This document shows positions 1-8,143 of a stretch of DNA of 47,329 nt, piece after piece. Position numbers and translations under genes: made by a program. Each line of letters begins with the position of its first letter. The first letter of the stretch is position 1. The DNA lies in assembly GCA_900544975.1 (NCBI GenBank), contig UQXI01000022.1, positions 1-47,329 of the forward strand. Reading direction: 5' to 3'. Under the pieces are notes generated by a model. The model was not told the origin of the DNA and did no database searches. It was given only the letters and a program-made list of their open reading frames with translations. The stretch comes from an uncultured Eubacteriales bacterium. GTDB lineage: Bacteria; Bacillota; Clostridia; Oscillospirales; Oscillospiraceae.

Positions 1-9
1 GTTCTTATC

Positions 10-672
10 TTAATCGTACGAAATTTCGTTGTGCCCAGCGAGCAGCCCTTGCAGGTAAGAAGGCGAGATGCTGGAGTTATACCATTTGCCGTCGGTTTTA
101 CACAGCATCAGCAGCTCGATCTGGCCCTCTCCGGGGCTTAGGCAATCCCTCTCGGTATACCGGACAAACGCCATGGCATAGGTGTCCTTCCGACCGGAAA
201 ACACCTCCACCAGCTGCAGCTGGTAGCTCTGGGGCACGGGCAGGCGGCCGATCTCCCAGGCCAAGGTGGTGTATTCCCCCTCGGCGGAGGTCAGGTTCAG
301 GGAAATGCCATTGATTCCGCTGATGCGAAATGGGCGGTCAGTCAGGAACCATCCGCGTTTTAAAGAGTTCACGGCGCTGTCGACGTCGGTACAGGAAAAA
401 TCCATGGTACTGTAAATCATGCAGCAGGCCAGGCAGGACAGGTGCCGGTCCTTCCCATCCACCGGTACGCCTTTGAAATAGAATTGGAGCTCCTCATTGT
501 CTGGATCCAGGGACCCGCAGACCGTATCCCGAATGGCAGAGATTTCTCTGGCGGGGATACAATATTCTGCGTTTTCCGTCAGCTCCTCTGCCGGTATTTG
601 ATTGACATAGCTGTAGACAAGCTCTACCGTCTCCAGGAGGATGCAGGGTTTTCGATGAACTTGAAATTCCAC
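10..672 (-). CDS. Hypothetical protein, 220 aa
   Basis: I do not recognise this protein with confidence. The reading frame is open further upstream to 855, but that extension runs into the repeat at 780 onward. A GTG at 672 is preceded by AAAGGGGGA six bases upstream and lies below a strong promoter, so I start it there (VEFQVHRKPCILLE...). It has no signal peptide or clear membrane segment and looks soluble and cytoplasmic. Cysteines cluster in the middle (LSCLACCMIYS). The N-terminus faintly recalls the sensor halves of some ArsR-type regulators in Clostridia, but no helix-turn-helix can be seen, so this is speculation. It stops nine bases from the window edge; nothing downstream is visible. 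The gene is well supported, its function is not. Confidence 0.75.
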   Translation of the reverse strand: MEFQVHRKPCILLETVELVYSYVNQIPAEELTENAEYCIPAREISAIRDTVCGSLDPDNEELQFYFKGVPVDGKDRHLSCLACCMIYSTMDFSCTDVDSAVNSLKRGWFLTDRPFRISGINGISLNLTSAEGEYTTLAWEIGRLPVPQSYQLQLVEVFSGRKDTYAMAFVRYTERDCLSPGEGQIELLMLCKTDGKWYNSSISPSYLQGLLAGHNEISYD

Positions 673-702
673 GAAAGTCCCCCTTTCACTTTGGTTTGGT
701 CT

Positions 703-731
703 ATTATAGCAATTTCCTCCAGACCTTGCAA
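703..731 (-). promoter_or_regulatory. Promoter of the 220-aa hypothetical gene
   Basis: On the minus strand TTGCAA (726-731), a 17-bp spacer and TATAAT (703-708) lie about 30 bp upstream of the GTG at 672. The -10 box is a perfect consensus and the -35 box matches 4 of 6 positions. Confidence 0.7.
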
Positions 732-779
732 GGATTGTGGATGAAGCGCGCGTTCGGAACAGGGCACAGGGATGGACCG

Positions 780-1134
780 GTGTCCGCCTGCGGTAGGCGT
801 TGCGAATTCGCCCAACCTGGTTGGGGAACGTATAGTGTTTCTGCCGGGCGGACACATGGGTCCGCCCCTACGGCGAGGGGTGAGGATGGATGGGAATTAC
901 TCGACGTGTTTTGCCATTTTAATGCCCATGTTAGGAGGAAATTTGGTGTATTTTACGAAAACACCGAAGAATCTATTTATGCACTATGTTGCGATATCCT
1001 CGTAGGGGCGGACCTATGTGTCCGCCCGTGGTAGGCATTTGGAATTCGCCCGACGTGGTTGAAAAGCGCATGATGTTTCTGCCAAGCGGACACATAGATC
1101 CGCCCCTACGGCGAGGGGTGAGGATGGGCAGGAA
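780..1134 (+). repeat. Composite dispersed repeat, copy 1 (A-B-A arrangement)
   Basis: This stretch consists of a module A (about 110 bp, ending in the imperfect palindrome GGGCGGACACATGGGTCCGC), a module B (about 115 bp of AT-richer sequence) and a second A (1020-1134). The same modules occur on the minus strand at 16206-16560 and 44021-44295. Module A carries GCGAATTCGCCC and ends in CCCCTACGGCGA; module B carries TTAGGAGGAAAT and ends in GCGATATC-N-TCGTAGGGGC. Short open frames through it give peptides such as RRGGPMCPPVVG, which I regard as translated repeat. With the promoter at 703-731 it fills most of the gene-free gap 673-1214. Confidence 0.85.
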
Positions 1135-1151
1135 TTGGGGGCATTTTGTGG

Positions 1152-1193
1152 TAATGCCATGGGATGGCATTGGGGGCGCGGTGCGCCCCCAAT
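1152..1193 (-). terminator. Two adjacent hairpins after the SLH protease
   Basis: AATGCCAT-ggg-ATGGCATT (1152-1170) is followed by GGGGGCGC-ggt-GCGCCCCC (about 1172-1190), directly downstream of the protease stop at 1215 on the minus strand. Neither hairpin is followed by a run of T, so intrinsic termination is only possible; the pair could equally be part of the neighbouring repeat. Confidence 0.35.
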
Positions 1194-1214
1194 TTGGGTG
1201 GGATTGCGGTGAAT

Positions 1215-3420
1215 TCAGGCGGCGGGTTCCCAGGTGAGGTAGCGCACCAGGATGACGGCTGCCTGGGCCCGGGTGCTGGAGGCTTTGGGGCAGAGGGTGG
1301 TTTCGGATACGCCCCGGATGAGGCCCTCGGCCACGGCCCATGCCATGGGGGACTGGGCATAATTGCTGAGCTTCCCGGCGTCCAGATAGGCCGACAGGTC
1401 CGCCTGGTTGGAGACATCCTGGCCTTGGAGCTGGGCGTAGCGGTAGAGGATTGCCGCGAACTGCTCCCGGGTCACGGGGCTGTTGGGGCAGAACCGCTCT
1501 GTGGTGACTCCATTCACCAGGCCGGTTTCCTTGGCCCATGCCACGGCCTCGGTGTAGTACCGGCCCTGGTGCACGTCCTGGAAGCTGCCAGTGCCGGTGG
1601 CCTCCGGGGAGTCGGCCAGGCGGTGGAGCACGGTGACCAGCTGGCCCCGGGTGAGGGCGGCCTCCGGGGAGAAGGTGTTGGCGCTGGTTCCGCGGAAGAG
1701 GCCCTCCTGGATGGCGGTGATGATCTCCTCCCGGGCCCAGTGACTGGCAATGTCCGGATATTGCCTGGCAATTTGCTCCCGCTCCGGGTCCCGGACGGTG
1801 ATGTTCAGGGACCTGGTGTATGGTCCGAAGCCACCGGAAATGCTGGCGGCGCCAGGGGTCAAAGCCCGGATGGTGCAGCTGTAGCCGTCGGATTCCAAGA
1901 TTTCCAAGATCTCGGGGTTGTCATTGACCCATTCAATCTGGATGTCATACGGGTTTTCTGCGGTATTCTGGATGGTCAAGGTTTCGCCGGGATCCAGAAT
2001 GGTTTTTTCTGCGGATAGATTTACATAATTTCGCATCGCCTCGCCCTGCTCAAAGACAGCTACGGAAGTATTTCCTGCGCAGTCGATTGCAAGGTCCAGT
2101 ACTTTGTCACAATCATCAATGCAGTTAGTGCCATGATCAAATACCATACTTGCGCTATCCAAATACATGGGAAGAGGTGATCCATCGTACATTGCGCTAT
2201 ATCCGCTGCCACCCCACTGGCCGGTACTCTCGTTATAGCGTAGATCCAGGGACATACTATAGTCCAGGAACCATTTTTCGCTACAAGGGATATTGTAGGA
2301 ATATATCTTTTCAGTGCCCCAGGGGGTGTCCATGTATTCTACGTAAAGCGATATATCTTCTGCCTGGAATGGTCCGCTGTTGTCAATGTAAAGGCTGAAG
2401 GATACTGTATCATTTGCACTGGGACCGCCGCGCTGGTATTCAGGTGTGACCTCCGCTTGAATGTCTACCCAGGTGTTCTCTGCCAGCAGACAGTGATCCC
2501 AGTCGTAGGAAATGTACCCCTCTTCGTTCCGGGTGGACGCAAACAGCCATTCATAGGACAGGGCCTCGTCCATACTGCTGCCTGCATACAGTACGCCACC
2601 GGCGTTGTCGCTATAGTAGGTTTTGGGGACAAATCCGGTGTCCTGCTCCCAAAGAACTTTGCCGGTGGCTCGGTCGGTCACGGTATAGTGGATATTTTCT
2701 GCATTCCGTTTCAGGCCCAAGCCCAGCTGAAACAGGTCCAGAGAACCGTCTCGGTTGGGAGAGAAGCCAGCCATTTCCGGGTAGAAGGAGGTTGTCACAT
2801 GGGCAATCGAATCCTCTGCCGGAACGCGAACCCAATCGGGAACGCAGGTGTCCCCCAAATAGAAAGTGGTGTTCTTGGACAGCCCCAGGATGCTGTCATA
2901 TACCGGGCGAGTGCCCCAGAGGCTGTTGTGGAACTGATCCGCTGTGGTGTATCCGTATTCCACGCCACCCAGCAGGGTGTCATAGGTCCCCTCCTCCAGG
3001 ACAGGACCTTCCCCAAAGTCGCCGTAGAAGGCCAGGAAGGGGGCGGAGAGGGTTACGCTGTCTTCGCTGAGCAGCTGTACAAAGCCCTCCACATAGGAGC
3101 CGTAAGGGAACCGCTCGTCCATGTAGGCCTTGTCCGCGTCCGAAAGGGTAACGGTTACAGAGACCTTCGCGGTGGAGTTGGCCGGAACGGTGATGGTTCC
3201 ATCGGCGGCGCTGGAGGTGACGGCGGCGTCCAGCTCCCGGGCATAGTCGCAGACCAGGTAGGTGACCTTGCCGTGCTTGAACTGGCCCCCCTGGGCAATT
3301 TGGCCCAGGACGGTGGTATCCAGGTGATAAGTTTTGTCTGCGTCGGAGAAGTTTACCACCTGGAAGTCCATGGTGTAGGAGCCGGTGCGGTCCGGGTCGT
3401 CCCCCAATTCAAATTTGGCT
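1215..3420 (-). CDS. C-terminal part of frameshifted subtilase: Fn3-like region and three SLH domains
   Basis: This frame continues the protease encoded at 3353-5812 after an apparent one-base deletion. It opens with KAKFELGDDPDRTG and a beta-rich region resembling the Fn3-like domains behind lactocepin/C5a-peptidase catalytic units, then about 350 residues of probable extracellular beta domains. Near the end there is a bacterial Ig-like segment (SAEKTILDPGETLTIQNTAE) and three SLH domains over roughly the last 190 residues (YPDIASHWAREEI..., FQDVHQGRYYTEAVAWAKE..., LSAYLDAGKLSNYAQSPM...). SLH domains normally bind pyruvylated secondary cell-wall polymer, so the intact protein would be attached to the cell wall. 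It has no plausible start of its own; the first ATG, at 3371, has no good ribosome site. If the frameshift is real this part is not made and the enzyme would lose its anchor. Confidence 0.85.
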
Positions 3421-5812
3421 TTGTCGTGCCCTCCACCTGGATGTAGGCCCCGGAGGCCATGGCAAGGGCGGCGTTGGCCAGGCCTGCGCCCTGACGGCGG
3501 ACGAAGTAGAGGGTGTTGTGCTCCTCGTCCCGGACGGGGGTGGCGGTGCTCATGAGCAGGCAATTCACCATGTGGGGCAGCTGCTCCTCCGCCACGCCGG
3601 ATTCCCGCAGGTACTGCCGCACCAGAGCCGCAGAGGCCGCCACGGCGGGAGAGGCCATGGAGGTGCCGGAAGCCACGGCGTAGTCATTGCCCACATAAGC
3701 CGAGAACACGTTGCCGCCGATGCCGGTGATCTCCGGCTTCAGGGTTAGGCCATCGGTGGGACCCCAGGAGGAGAAGCTGGACATTTGACCTGCAAATTGG
3801 CTGGGATTCCAAATGGTGTCTACCCGCAAGAGGTCCTTGTCCGGGAGATTGGACCAGATGAAGTCATATTGCAGTCTGCTGGTGGCAGCCATGGGCACAT
3901 CGAATCGAGTCAGGGAGAAATGGACTGCCATACCGGCCGGCAACTCCTCTGTGACCGTGGGGCTGTAAAGGATCACGGCAGCCGCTTTGGATTGCACTGC
4001 TTGGGCCATGATGCCGTCTGCATTTCCGCCCTCGAAGGGGGCGAACATGAGCTTTCCTTCTGCGTCCTCCCACCGGGTGGCGTAGGTCAGGAATTGACCT
4101 GCCAGGCGCTCCTGGAAGCCCATGCCTTCCGGGACGGATTCGGCCTCCTGGTAGGCGAAGAATTGCCGGAAACCTTGGGCACGGTTGTACCAGCTGACGG
4201 TGGAGAGGCCCCGGATTGCCTCAAAAGAAACTTCCTGGGGATTTTCCATACTGGCCACTGTCAGCACGGAGTCAAAGGTGCCGGGCATGCCCAGGGTGCC
4301 GGTGGAGACGGAGCTGGATTCCACCAGGCCCTCGCCCCAGAGACTCCGGTAGCCGGTGGAGGCGTCGTTGCCGGCGGCCACCACCACGTTGATGCCCGCC
4401 GCCCGGGCGGCGTCGTAAACTTCCGTCATGCCCTCGTAATAATGAGGACCACAGGCGGAACCCAGGGACAGGTTGGCGCAGTCCACGCCCAGGGCAATGG
4501 CGTCTTCCATAGCGGCAATCAGGTAGTCGAAGTAGCACATGCCGTCCATGTCAAACACCTTCATGATGACCAGCTGTGCCTCCGGGGCAATGCCCAGGGT
4601 CTCCATGTGGAGCTGCTCCTGGACCTCCTCCGGCAGATTGCCCGCCACAATGCCAGCCACGTGGGTGCCGTGGCCCAGGCCGGTGTCGTCATCGGTGCCG
4701 AAGTTGGCCAGGCCGTCTGCGTAGTTGAAGCCGAAGGGAACCTTGCCGCTGTAGTACACGGTGTCCAGGCTGGTCTCCTCGGACAGGGCTTCGGCGTGGA
4801 GGTTGTTGGCCTCCAGAATGGTGGCGATGTCCTCCTTGGTGTAGGCCACCCGGCTCTGGTCCTGGGGCTCCTGGATGAAGCTGGGGTTTTCGTAGCTGAG
4901 GCCGGTGTCGAGGATGGCCACGCTCATGCCCTCGCCCTGATAGCCCAGGTCCCAGGCCCCGGTTGCGCCCATGGCAGGGCCTGCGGAGTGCATATTGGGC
5001 AGGAACTGAGAAGCGGACTGGACCACAGGAGCCTCCGATTCCGGCACAGAGAAGGCAGGCATCAAAAAGGCGGCCTTGACCCCGGGCTGCCGATTCAGCT
5101 TCTGGAGGTCGCCGTATTGCACTGTGACGGAGATGGCGTTGGTCAGGAGGGTGAAGTGGTCCGAAACCTGCAGGTCATAGCCCAGCTTCTTCTCCAGGGC
5201 CTGGGTCTGTACGGCCTGCCGCTGGGCGATGCGGGCCATGGCGGCCTGCTCCGCCTGCCCCAGGGGCTGACCCAGCCGGACGGACATGGACTCCATGGAG
5301 GCGACCGGCGCATCTTCGAAGATCACCATGGCCTTAACCAAAGATTCCTGGGTGTAGACCTCAGAGCAGAGGCTGATTTCCTCACCCTGGTCCAGGGGGG
5401 CATCTCCCAGGATTTCCCGCACGGCCTGGGAGTATTGGGCGGCCTCTTGGGCGTCAAAGTCCTGGCACTGGAGGACGGAGCCGTCTTCTGCGGTCAGGTA
5501 CCGGGTTTCGCCGCCCTCCAGCCCGGCCAGAGCCTCGGCCTCCTGGGGGGTGAGGACCCGCTGGGAGATGTACATGTCTCTGGCAGCTTCCCGGGTGTAG
5601 ACACTGCCGTCTTCCTCTTCGTAGACGTAGGTGTAACCTGCGGGGACGAAAGTGGTCTCCCCGGCCTTCCCGTAGACGGTCAGGGGACCGTAGTCACTTT
5701 GGCCCTGTGGAGCCGGGGCCTCCTGGGCCTGGCTCTGGGGCAGCCCCATGACGCCCAGTGCCAAAACGGCACAGAGGAACAGGGCCAAACAGCGTTTCAA
5801 AATCTTTTGCAT
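3353..5812 (-). CDS. S8 family serine peptidase (subtilase), secreted, N-terminal and catalytic part
   Basis: Secreted subtilisin-type endopeptidase. Residues 1-29 form a signal peptide (positively charged MQKILKR, hydrophobic core, cleavage near SQA-QE). A long prodomain follows. The catalytic triad is visible as Asp302 (AILDTGLS), His384 (GHGTHVAGIVAG) and Ser718 (GTSMASP). The wide gap between His and Ser holds a PA-type insert around residues 560-650 (ADGIMAQAVQSKAAAVILYS), as in cell-envelope proteinases of the lactocepin/C5a-peptidase type. Sense in this frame ends near residue 797, where the frameshift moves the gene into the frame ending at 1215; the last 20 or so residues (WGTTRTAPAPTPWTSRW) are out-of-frame translation. 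Together the two parts would give about 1,530 residues. The ATG at 5812 has the ribosome site AGAAAGGAAGG and a promoter at 5846-5874. Likely role: surface breakdown of peptides or proteins. Confidence 0.9.
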   Translation of the reverse strand: MQKILKRCLALFLCAVLALGVMGLPQSQAQEAPAPQGQSDYGPLTVYGKAGETTFVPAGYTYVYEEEDGSVYTREAARDMYISQRVLTPQEAEALAGLEGGETRYLTAEDGSVLQCQDFDAQEAAQYSQAVREILGDAPLDQGEEISLCSEVYTQESLVKAMVIFEDAPVASMESMSVRLGQPLGQAEQAAMARIAQRQAVQTQALEKKLGYDLQVSDHFTLLTNAISVTVQYGDLQKLNRQPGVKAAFLMPAFSVPESEAPVVQSASQFLPNMHSAGPAMGATGAWDLGYQGEGMSVAILDTGLSYENPSFIQEPQDQSRVAYTKEDIATILEANNLHAEALSEETSLDTVYYSGKVPFGFNYADGLANFGTDDDTGLGHGTHVAGIVAGNLPEEVQEQLHMETLGIAPEAQLVIMKVFDMDGMCYFDYLIAAMEDAIALGVDCANLSLGSACGPHYYEGMTEVYDAARAAGINVVVAAGNDASTGYRSLWGEGLVESSSVSTGTLGMPGTFDSVLTVASMENPQEVSFEAIRGLSTVSWYNRAQGFRQFFAYQEAESVPEGMGFQERLAGQFLTYATRWEDAEGKLMFAPFEGGNADGIMAQAVQSKAAAVILYSPTVTEELPAGMAVHFSLTRFDVPMAATSRLQYDFIWSNLPDKDLLRVDTIWNPSQFAGQMSSFSSWGPTDGLTLKPEITGIGGNVFSAYVGNDYAVASGTSMASPAVAASAALVRQYLRESGVAEEQLPHMVNCLLMSTATPVRDEEHNTLYFVRRQGAGLANAALAMASGAYIQVEGTTKPNLNWGTTRTAPAPTPWTSRW
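3417..3421 (-). other. Frameshift site in the subtilase gene
   Basis: Upstream the frame reads ...YIQVEGTTK then nonsense (PNLNWGTTRT...); the other frame continues sensibly as AKFELGDDPDRTG. On the minus strand ACGACAAAGCCAAATTT would restore the frame as ACG ACA AAG GCC AAA TTT with one extra G. A one-base deletion (mutation or assembly error) is the simplest reading; no classical slippery heptamer is present. Confidence 0.8.
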
Positions 5813-5817
5813 ATGGT

Positions 5818-5966
5818 ACCTTCCTTTCTGATTTGGTGTGCTGTCATTATAGCATAGAGAATGCGTATTCGCAAATGAATTTTGCTTTTACGCAAACAGC
5901 AATTCAGACAAAATTTCCGGCCCAAATTTGTGCAATTTGCCCAAGAGCTACGCCTCGTAGGGAACG
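5818..5966. repeat. Leader duplication, copy next to the subtilase
   Basis: About 150 bp covering the ribosome site, promoter and upstream region (ACCTTCCTTTCTGATTTGG to CGTAGGGAACGG) recurs at 9511-9660 in the same orientation with roughly 80 percent identity by eye. The copies flank the three-gene ABC exporter. This copy stops within the half palindrome GTAGGGAACGGTCT. The remainder of the gap to 6326 holds only the 44-codon fragment at 6033-6167 and the terminator at 6211-6252. Confidence 0.8.
5846..5874 (-). promoter_or_regulatory. Promoter of the subtilase gene
   Basis: Minus-strand TTGCGA (5869-5874), 17-bp spacer, TATAAT (5846-5851), about 35 bp upstream of the ATG at 5812. The whole promoter-leader segment is duplicated at 9511-9660. 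Confidence 0.75.
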
Positions 5967-6032
5967 GTCTCGTGTCAATAGCAACATGGTTTACGCTTTG
6001 TGAAGGGACATGGGTTACAACGAACCTCCCCG

Positions 6033-6167
6033 CTATGTTAGATTTTTGATAAGATAACGAAGCGTAGCTTTGTCCTTGAGACGTGGATCTCCCTCAATCA
6101 GATACACGCGCCGGAATTCATATGCTCGCTTCTTCACGTTTGGCCGCAACAGTGATAGGGAACTCAT
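6033..6167 (-). pseudogene. 44-codon fragment, possible gene remnant
   Basis: An ATG-to-TAG frame reads MSSLSLLRPNVKKRAYEF... to ...KDKATLRYLIKNLT. The charged composition looks protein-like, as if it were the C-terminal end of a larger protein. There is no ribosome site or promoter and I do not recognise the family. It lies downstream of the ABC exporter terminator in lower-GC DNA, so a leftover of a deleted gene is the simplest reading. It could be chance. Confidence 0.25.
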
Positions 6168-6210
6168 TACTTATGAGCTGTTGGCTGGCGGTTCCGGGGG
6201 TGCGTACGGA

Positions 6211-6252
6211 AAATCCCGTCTGATTTCTAACAGGAAGTCAGACGGGATTTTT
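6211..6252 (-). terminator. Intrinsic terminator of the three-gene ABC operon
   Basis: A perfect 13-bp stem AAATCCCGTCTGA / TCAGACGGGATTT with a 14-base loop. On the minus strand it is followed by TTTTCC just beyond 6211, and on the plus strand by TTTTT, so it could stop transcription from both sides. It lies about 75 bp downstream of the ATPase stop at 6326. Confidence 0.85.
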
Positions 6253-6325
6253 GACTTATATTTTCAGAGATTACGTTTTTCCGATGGAGGCATGATTTCT
6301 ATTGATTTCTGCAACAATGTCTTGC

Positions 6326-7021
6326 TCATTGCTCGGAAGGCTGTCGTACTGACAGAGTACCCCGTGTCAGCTGATAGACACGGTCACATCGACAGGCAAC
6401 ATTTAAGTCATGTGTAACGATTACAACAGCTCTACGCTCATTGTTCACAACTTCTCGGAGATACTCCATCACAATGAAAGAGTTCTCCTGATCCAGGGCG
6501 CCTGTCGGTTCGTCAGCCAATATGATCTGCTGGTCGCAAATCAGGCTACGAATAATGGCGATACGCTGGCGCTCACCTCCGGAAAGGTTTTTAACCGTAG
6601 TTTTCAATTTGTCAGCTACCTGGAGCTTCTCTGCCAAGCCCCGCATTTTCTTTTTGTATTCTGCATTGCTTTTGCGTTGTCTGCTGTATAAAGTGGGCAC
6701 AAGGATGTTCTGTGAAGCGGTATCTTCTTCTATTAAGGCAAAGTCCTGCACGATATATCCAAAATACCGATTTCGTATCCTGCATCTTTCCGAATCATTC
6801 AGGTGGTCGGTGCTTTGACCATCTACCAAGATTTCGCCGGTATCAGGAGCCAAAACGATGCCCATCAGATTCAGAAGTGTTGTTTTACCGCTTCCGGAGG
6901 GGCCGATGATGGCAATCATTTCACCCGGAAAAATATCCAGAGAGACATCAGTTACAGCATGAACTGTACTGTCGTGATCAAGAAAGCTTTTGCTGACATG
7001 CCGAATTGATAGCAGTTCCAT
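6326..7021 (-). CDS. ABC transporter ATP-binding protein (MacB/LolD-type)
   Basis: ATPase subunit (231 aa) of an exporter-like or MacB-type ABC system. Walker A is GPSGSGKT near residue 41, the Q-loop region is IVQDFALIEED, the signature is NLSGGERQR, Walker B with catalytic Glu is IILADEPTGALD and the switch His is in VIVTHD. It belongs to the family that pairs with FtsX-like permeases (LolD, MacB, and ATPases of lactococcin-972-type loci). The ATG overlaps the stop of the preceding permease by one base (TGATG), so translation is coupled. It is the last gene of a three-gene operon that ends at the hairpin 6211-6252. Base composition is visibly less GC-rich than in the flanking genes, which suggests acquisition. 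The substrate is unknown. Confidence 0.9.
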   Translation of the reverse strand: MELLSIRHVSKSFLDHDSTVHAVTDVSLDIFPGEMIAIIGPSGSGKTTLLNLMGIVLAPDTGEILVDGQSTDHLNDSERCRIRNRYFGYIVQDFALIEEDTASQNILVPTLYSRQRKSNAEYKKKMRGLAEKLQVADKLKTTVKNLSGGERQRIAIIRSLICDQQIILADEPTGALDQENSFIVMEYLREVVNNERRAVVIVTHDLNVACRCDRVYQLTRGTLSVRQPSEQ

Positions 7022-8142
7022 CAGTAATCCCTCCTCAGATTTCCCAAACTATTCAGCGTACCGATTCGCTTGCCCGCGTAGCAGGCCGCAAATACACATA
7101 AAGCCAAAATAAGAACCATGCACAACGGCAGAAGATACCAGAGTGTCAATTCGTTGACGGCGAGTATAAATAGAACCCCAACGATTGGGAGAATGTTCAG
7201 GGAAAAGACAAAGCCTCCAACACGCTGCTGAATCAAGCGGACGGGCGCACCATACAGATGATGTACGGTGTAATCAGCAACGTGCGCCTCAACCATTCGA
7301 ATTACGTTACACATCAGCATAATGAGCAGGAGCACGCCCGAAAGAATATAAAACCACATGTAGAGTCGGTGCGCGCGCATGGAGGCGATCGTCGTCGTTT
7401 TGGTGAACTCCTCTGTTGAGATCCCCTTATAAATCGTGCCATATTGATTGTAGAACATCGCTTGAAGATAACTTACTTCTGCATCAGTTGGGTTCAAAAG
7501 CACCATACGGCCAAACACTTCACTGGTTAATCCCCACCATGGAAACATGCTATTTACCGTTTGAAAGTCCCTGGTACAGAGAACTAATGCGTTGGAAAGG
7601 ATGGGGTTTTCGGAATCGATGTAGTATAGGGGATGAAAAAGGTCAAAATCTGAACCTACCGTATCGATCACATCGATCGTCTGCCCTGCAACTGTGAGCT
7701 GCGTTCCAACGTCTTCTTTATGTGCTTCTGGAACGAATAAGGCCATAGGCGATCCGTAATTCAGCCCTGCAAGGCTGCTGTACTGGCCAAAGAGAATAAG
7801 AATGGATTCATACTTATCGTCAACATATCCATCGTTTCCGACAATCACATAGCTGCCCGCATTGCCTTCTTCGGATAGATTAAGCTGCAGGTACTTCATC
7901 AAATCAAAAGATTCTGACGCCTGTCGTCCCCCTTCAGCCGGTTCCATTTGCGTAGGCATAAACTGGAACATGACTACCTTCTGATCAATAAAAGACTGGA
8001 TGGAGGAAGATTGCTTGCGCACAGATGAAAAACTAGCGTATAAGAAGGAGATAGCCATAACAATCATGGTCGCGACAACGGTATAAAAAAGCGCCCATGA
8101 CCATTCCTTTCGAATATCTCGCAAAACTTGTTTTAGTACCAT
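7021..8142 (-). CDS. FtsX-like ABC permease, second subunit
   Basis: Membrane permease of about 373 aa. One N-terminal membrane segment (WALFYTVVATMIVMAISFLY) is followed by an extracytoplasmic domain of about 200 residues and three C-terminal membrane segments (starting with the MWFYILSGVLLLIMLMC region). This is the half-size FtsX/MacB layout. YTVHHLYGAP sits in the cytoplasmic loop and closely matches LTVHHLYGAS in the partner permease, so the two subunits are paralogues that probably form a heterodimer. The frame is open up to 8190, but I start at the ATG at 8142: it follows the partner's TGA (8144-8146) directly and has AGGAGGGG at 8153-8160. It is coupled to the ATPase downstream. The lower GC content is shared with its operon. 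Confidence 0.85.
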   Translation of the reverse strand: MVLKQVLRDIRKEWSWALFYTVVATMIVMAISFLYASFSSVRKQSSSIQSFIDQKVVMFQFMPTQMEPAEGGRQASESFDLMKYLQLNLSEEGNAGSYVIVGNDGYVDDKYESILILFGQYSSLAGLNYGSPMALFVPEAHKEDVGTQLTVAGQTIDVIDTVGSDFDLFHPLYYIDSENPILSNALVLCTRDFQTVNSMFPWWGLTSEVFGRMVLLNPTDAEVSYLQAMFYNQYGTIYKGISTEEFTKTTTIASMRAHRLYMWFYILSGVLLLIMLMCNVIRMVEAHVADYTVHHLYGAPVRLIQQRVGGFVFSLNILPIVGVLFILAVNELTLWYLLPLCMVLILALCVFAACYAGKRIGTLNSLGNLRRDY

Positions 8143-8143
8143 T

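Noticed and set aside
780..1134. Regularly repeated palindromes considered as a CRISPR array
   Set aside because: Intervals are unequal, the sequence between them is itself repeated elsewhere, and no cas gene is near.
3785..5857. 690-codon plus-strand open frame antisense to the subtilase
   Set aside because: It mirrors the GC-rich codon use of the real gene; the translation is rich in Gly, Val, His and Gln without any motif, and it lacks a ribosome site.
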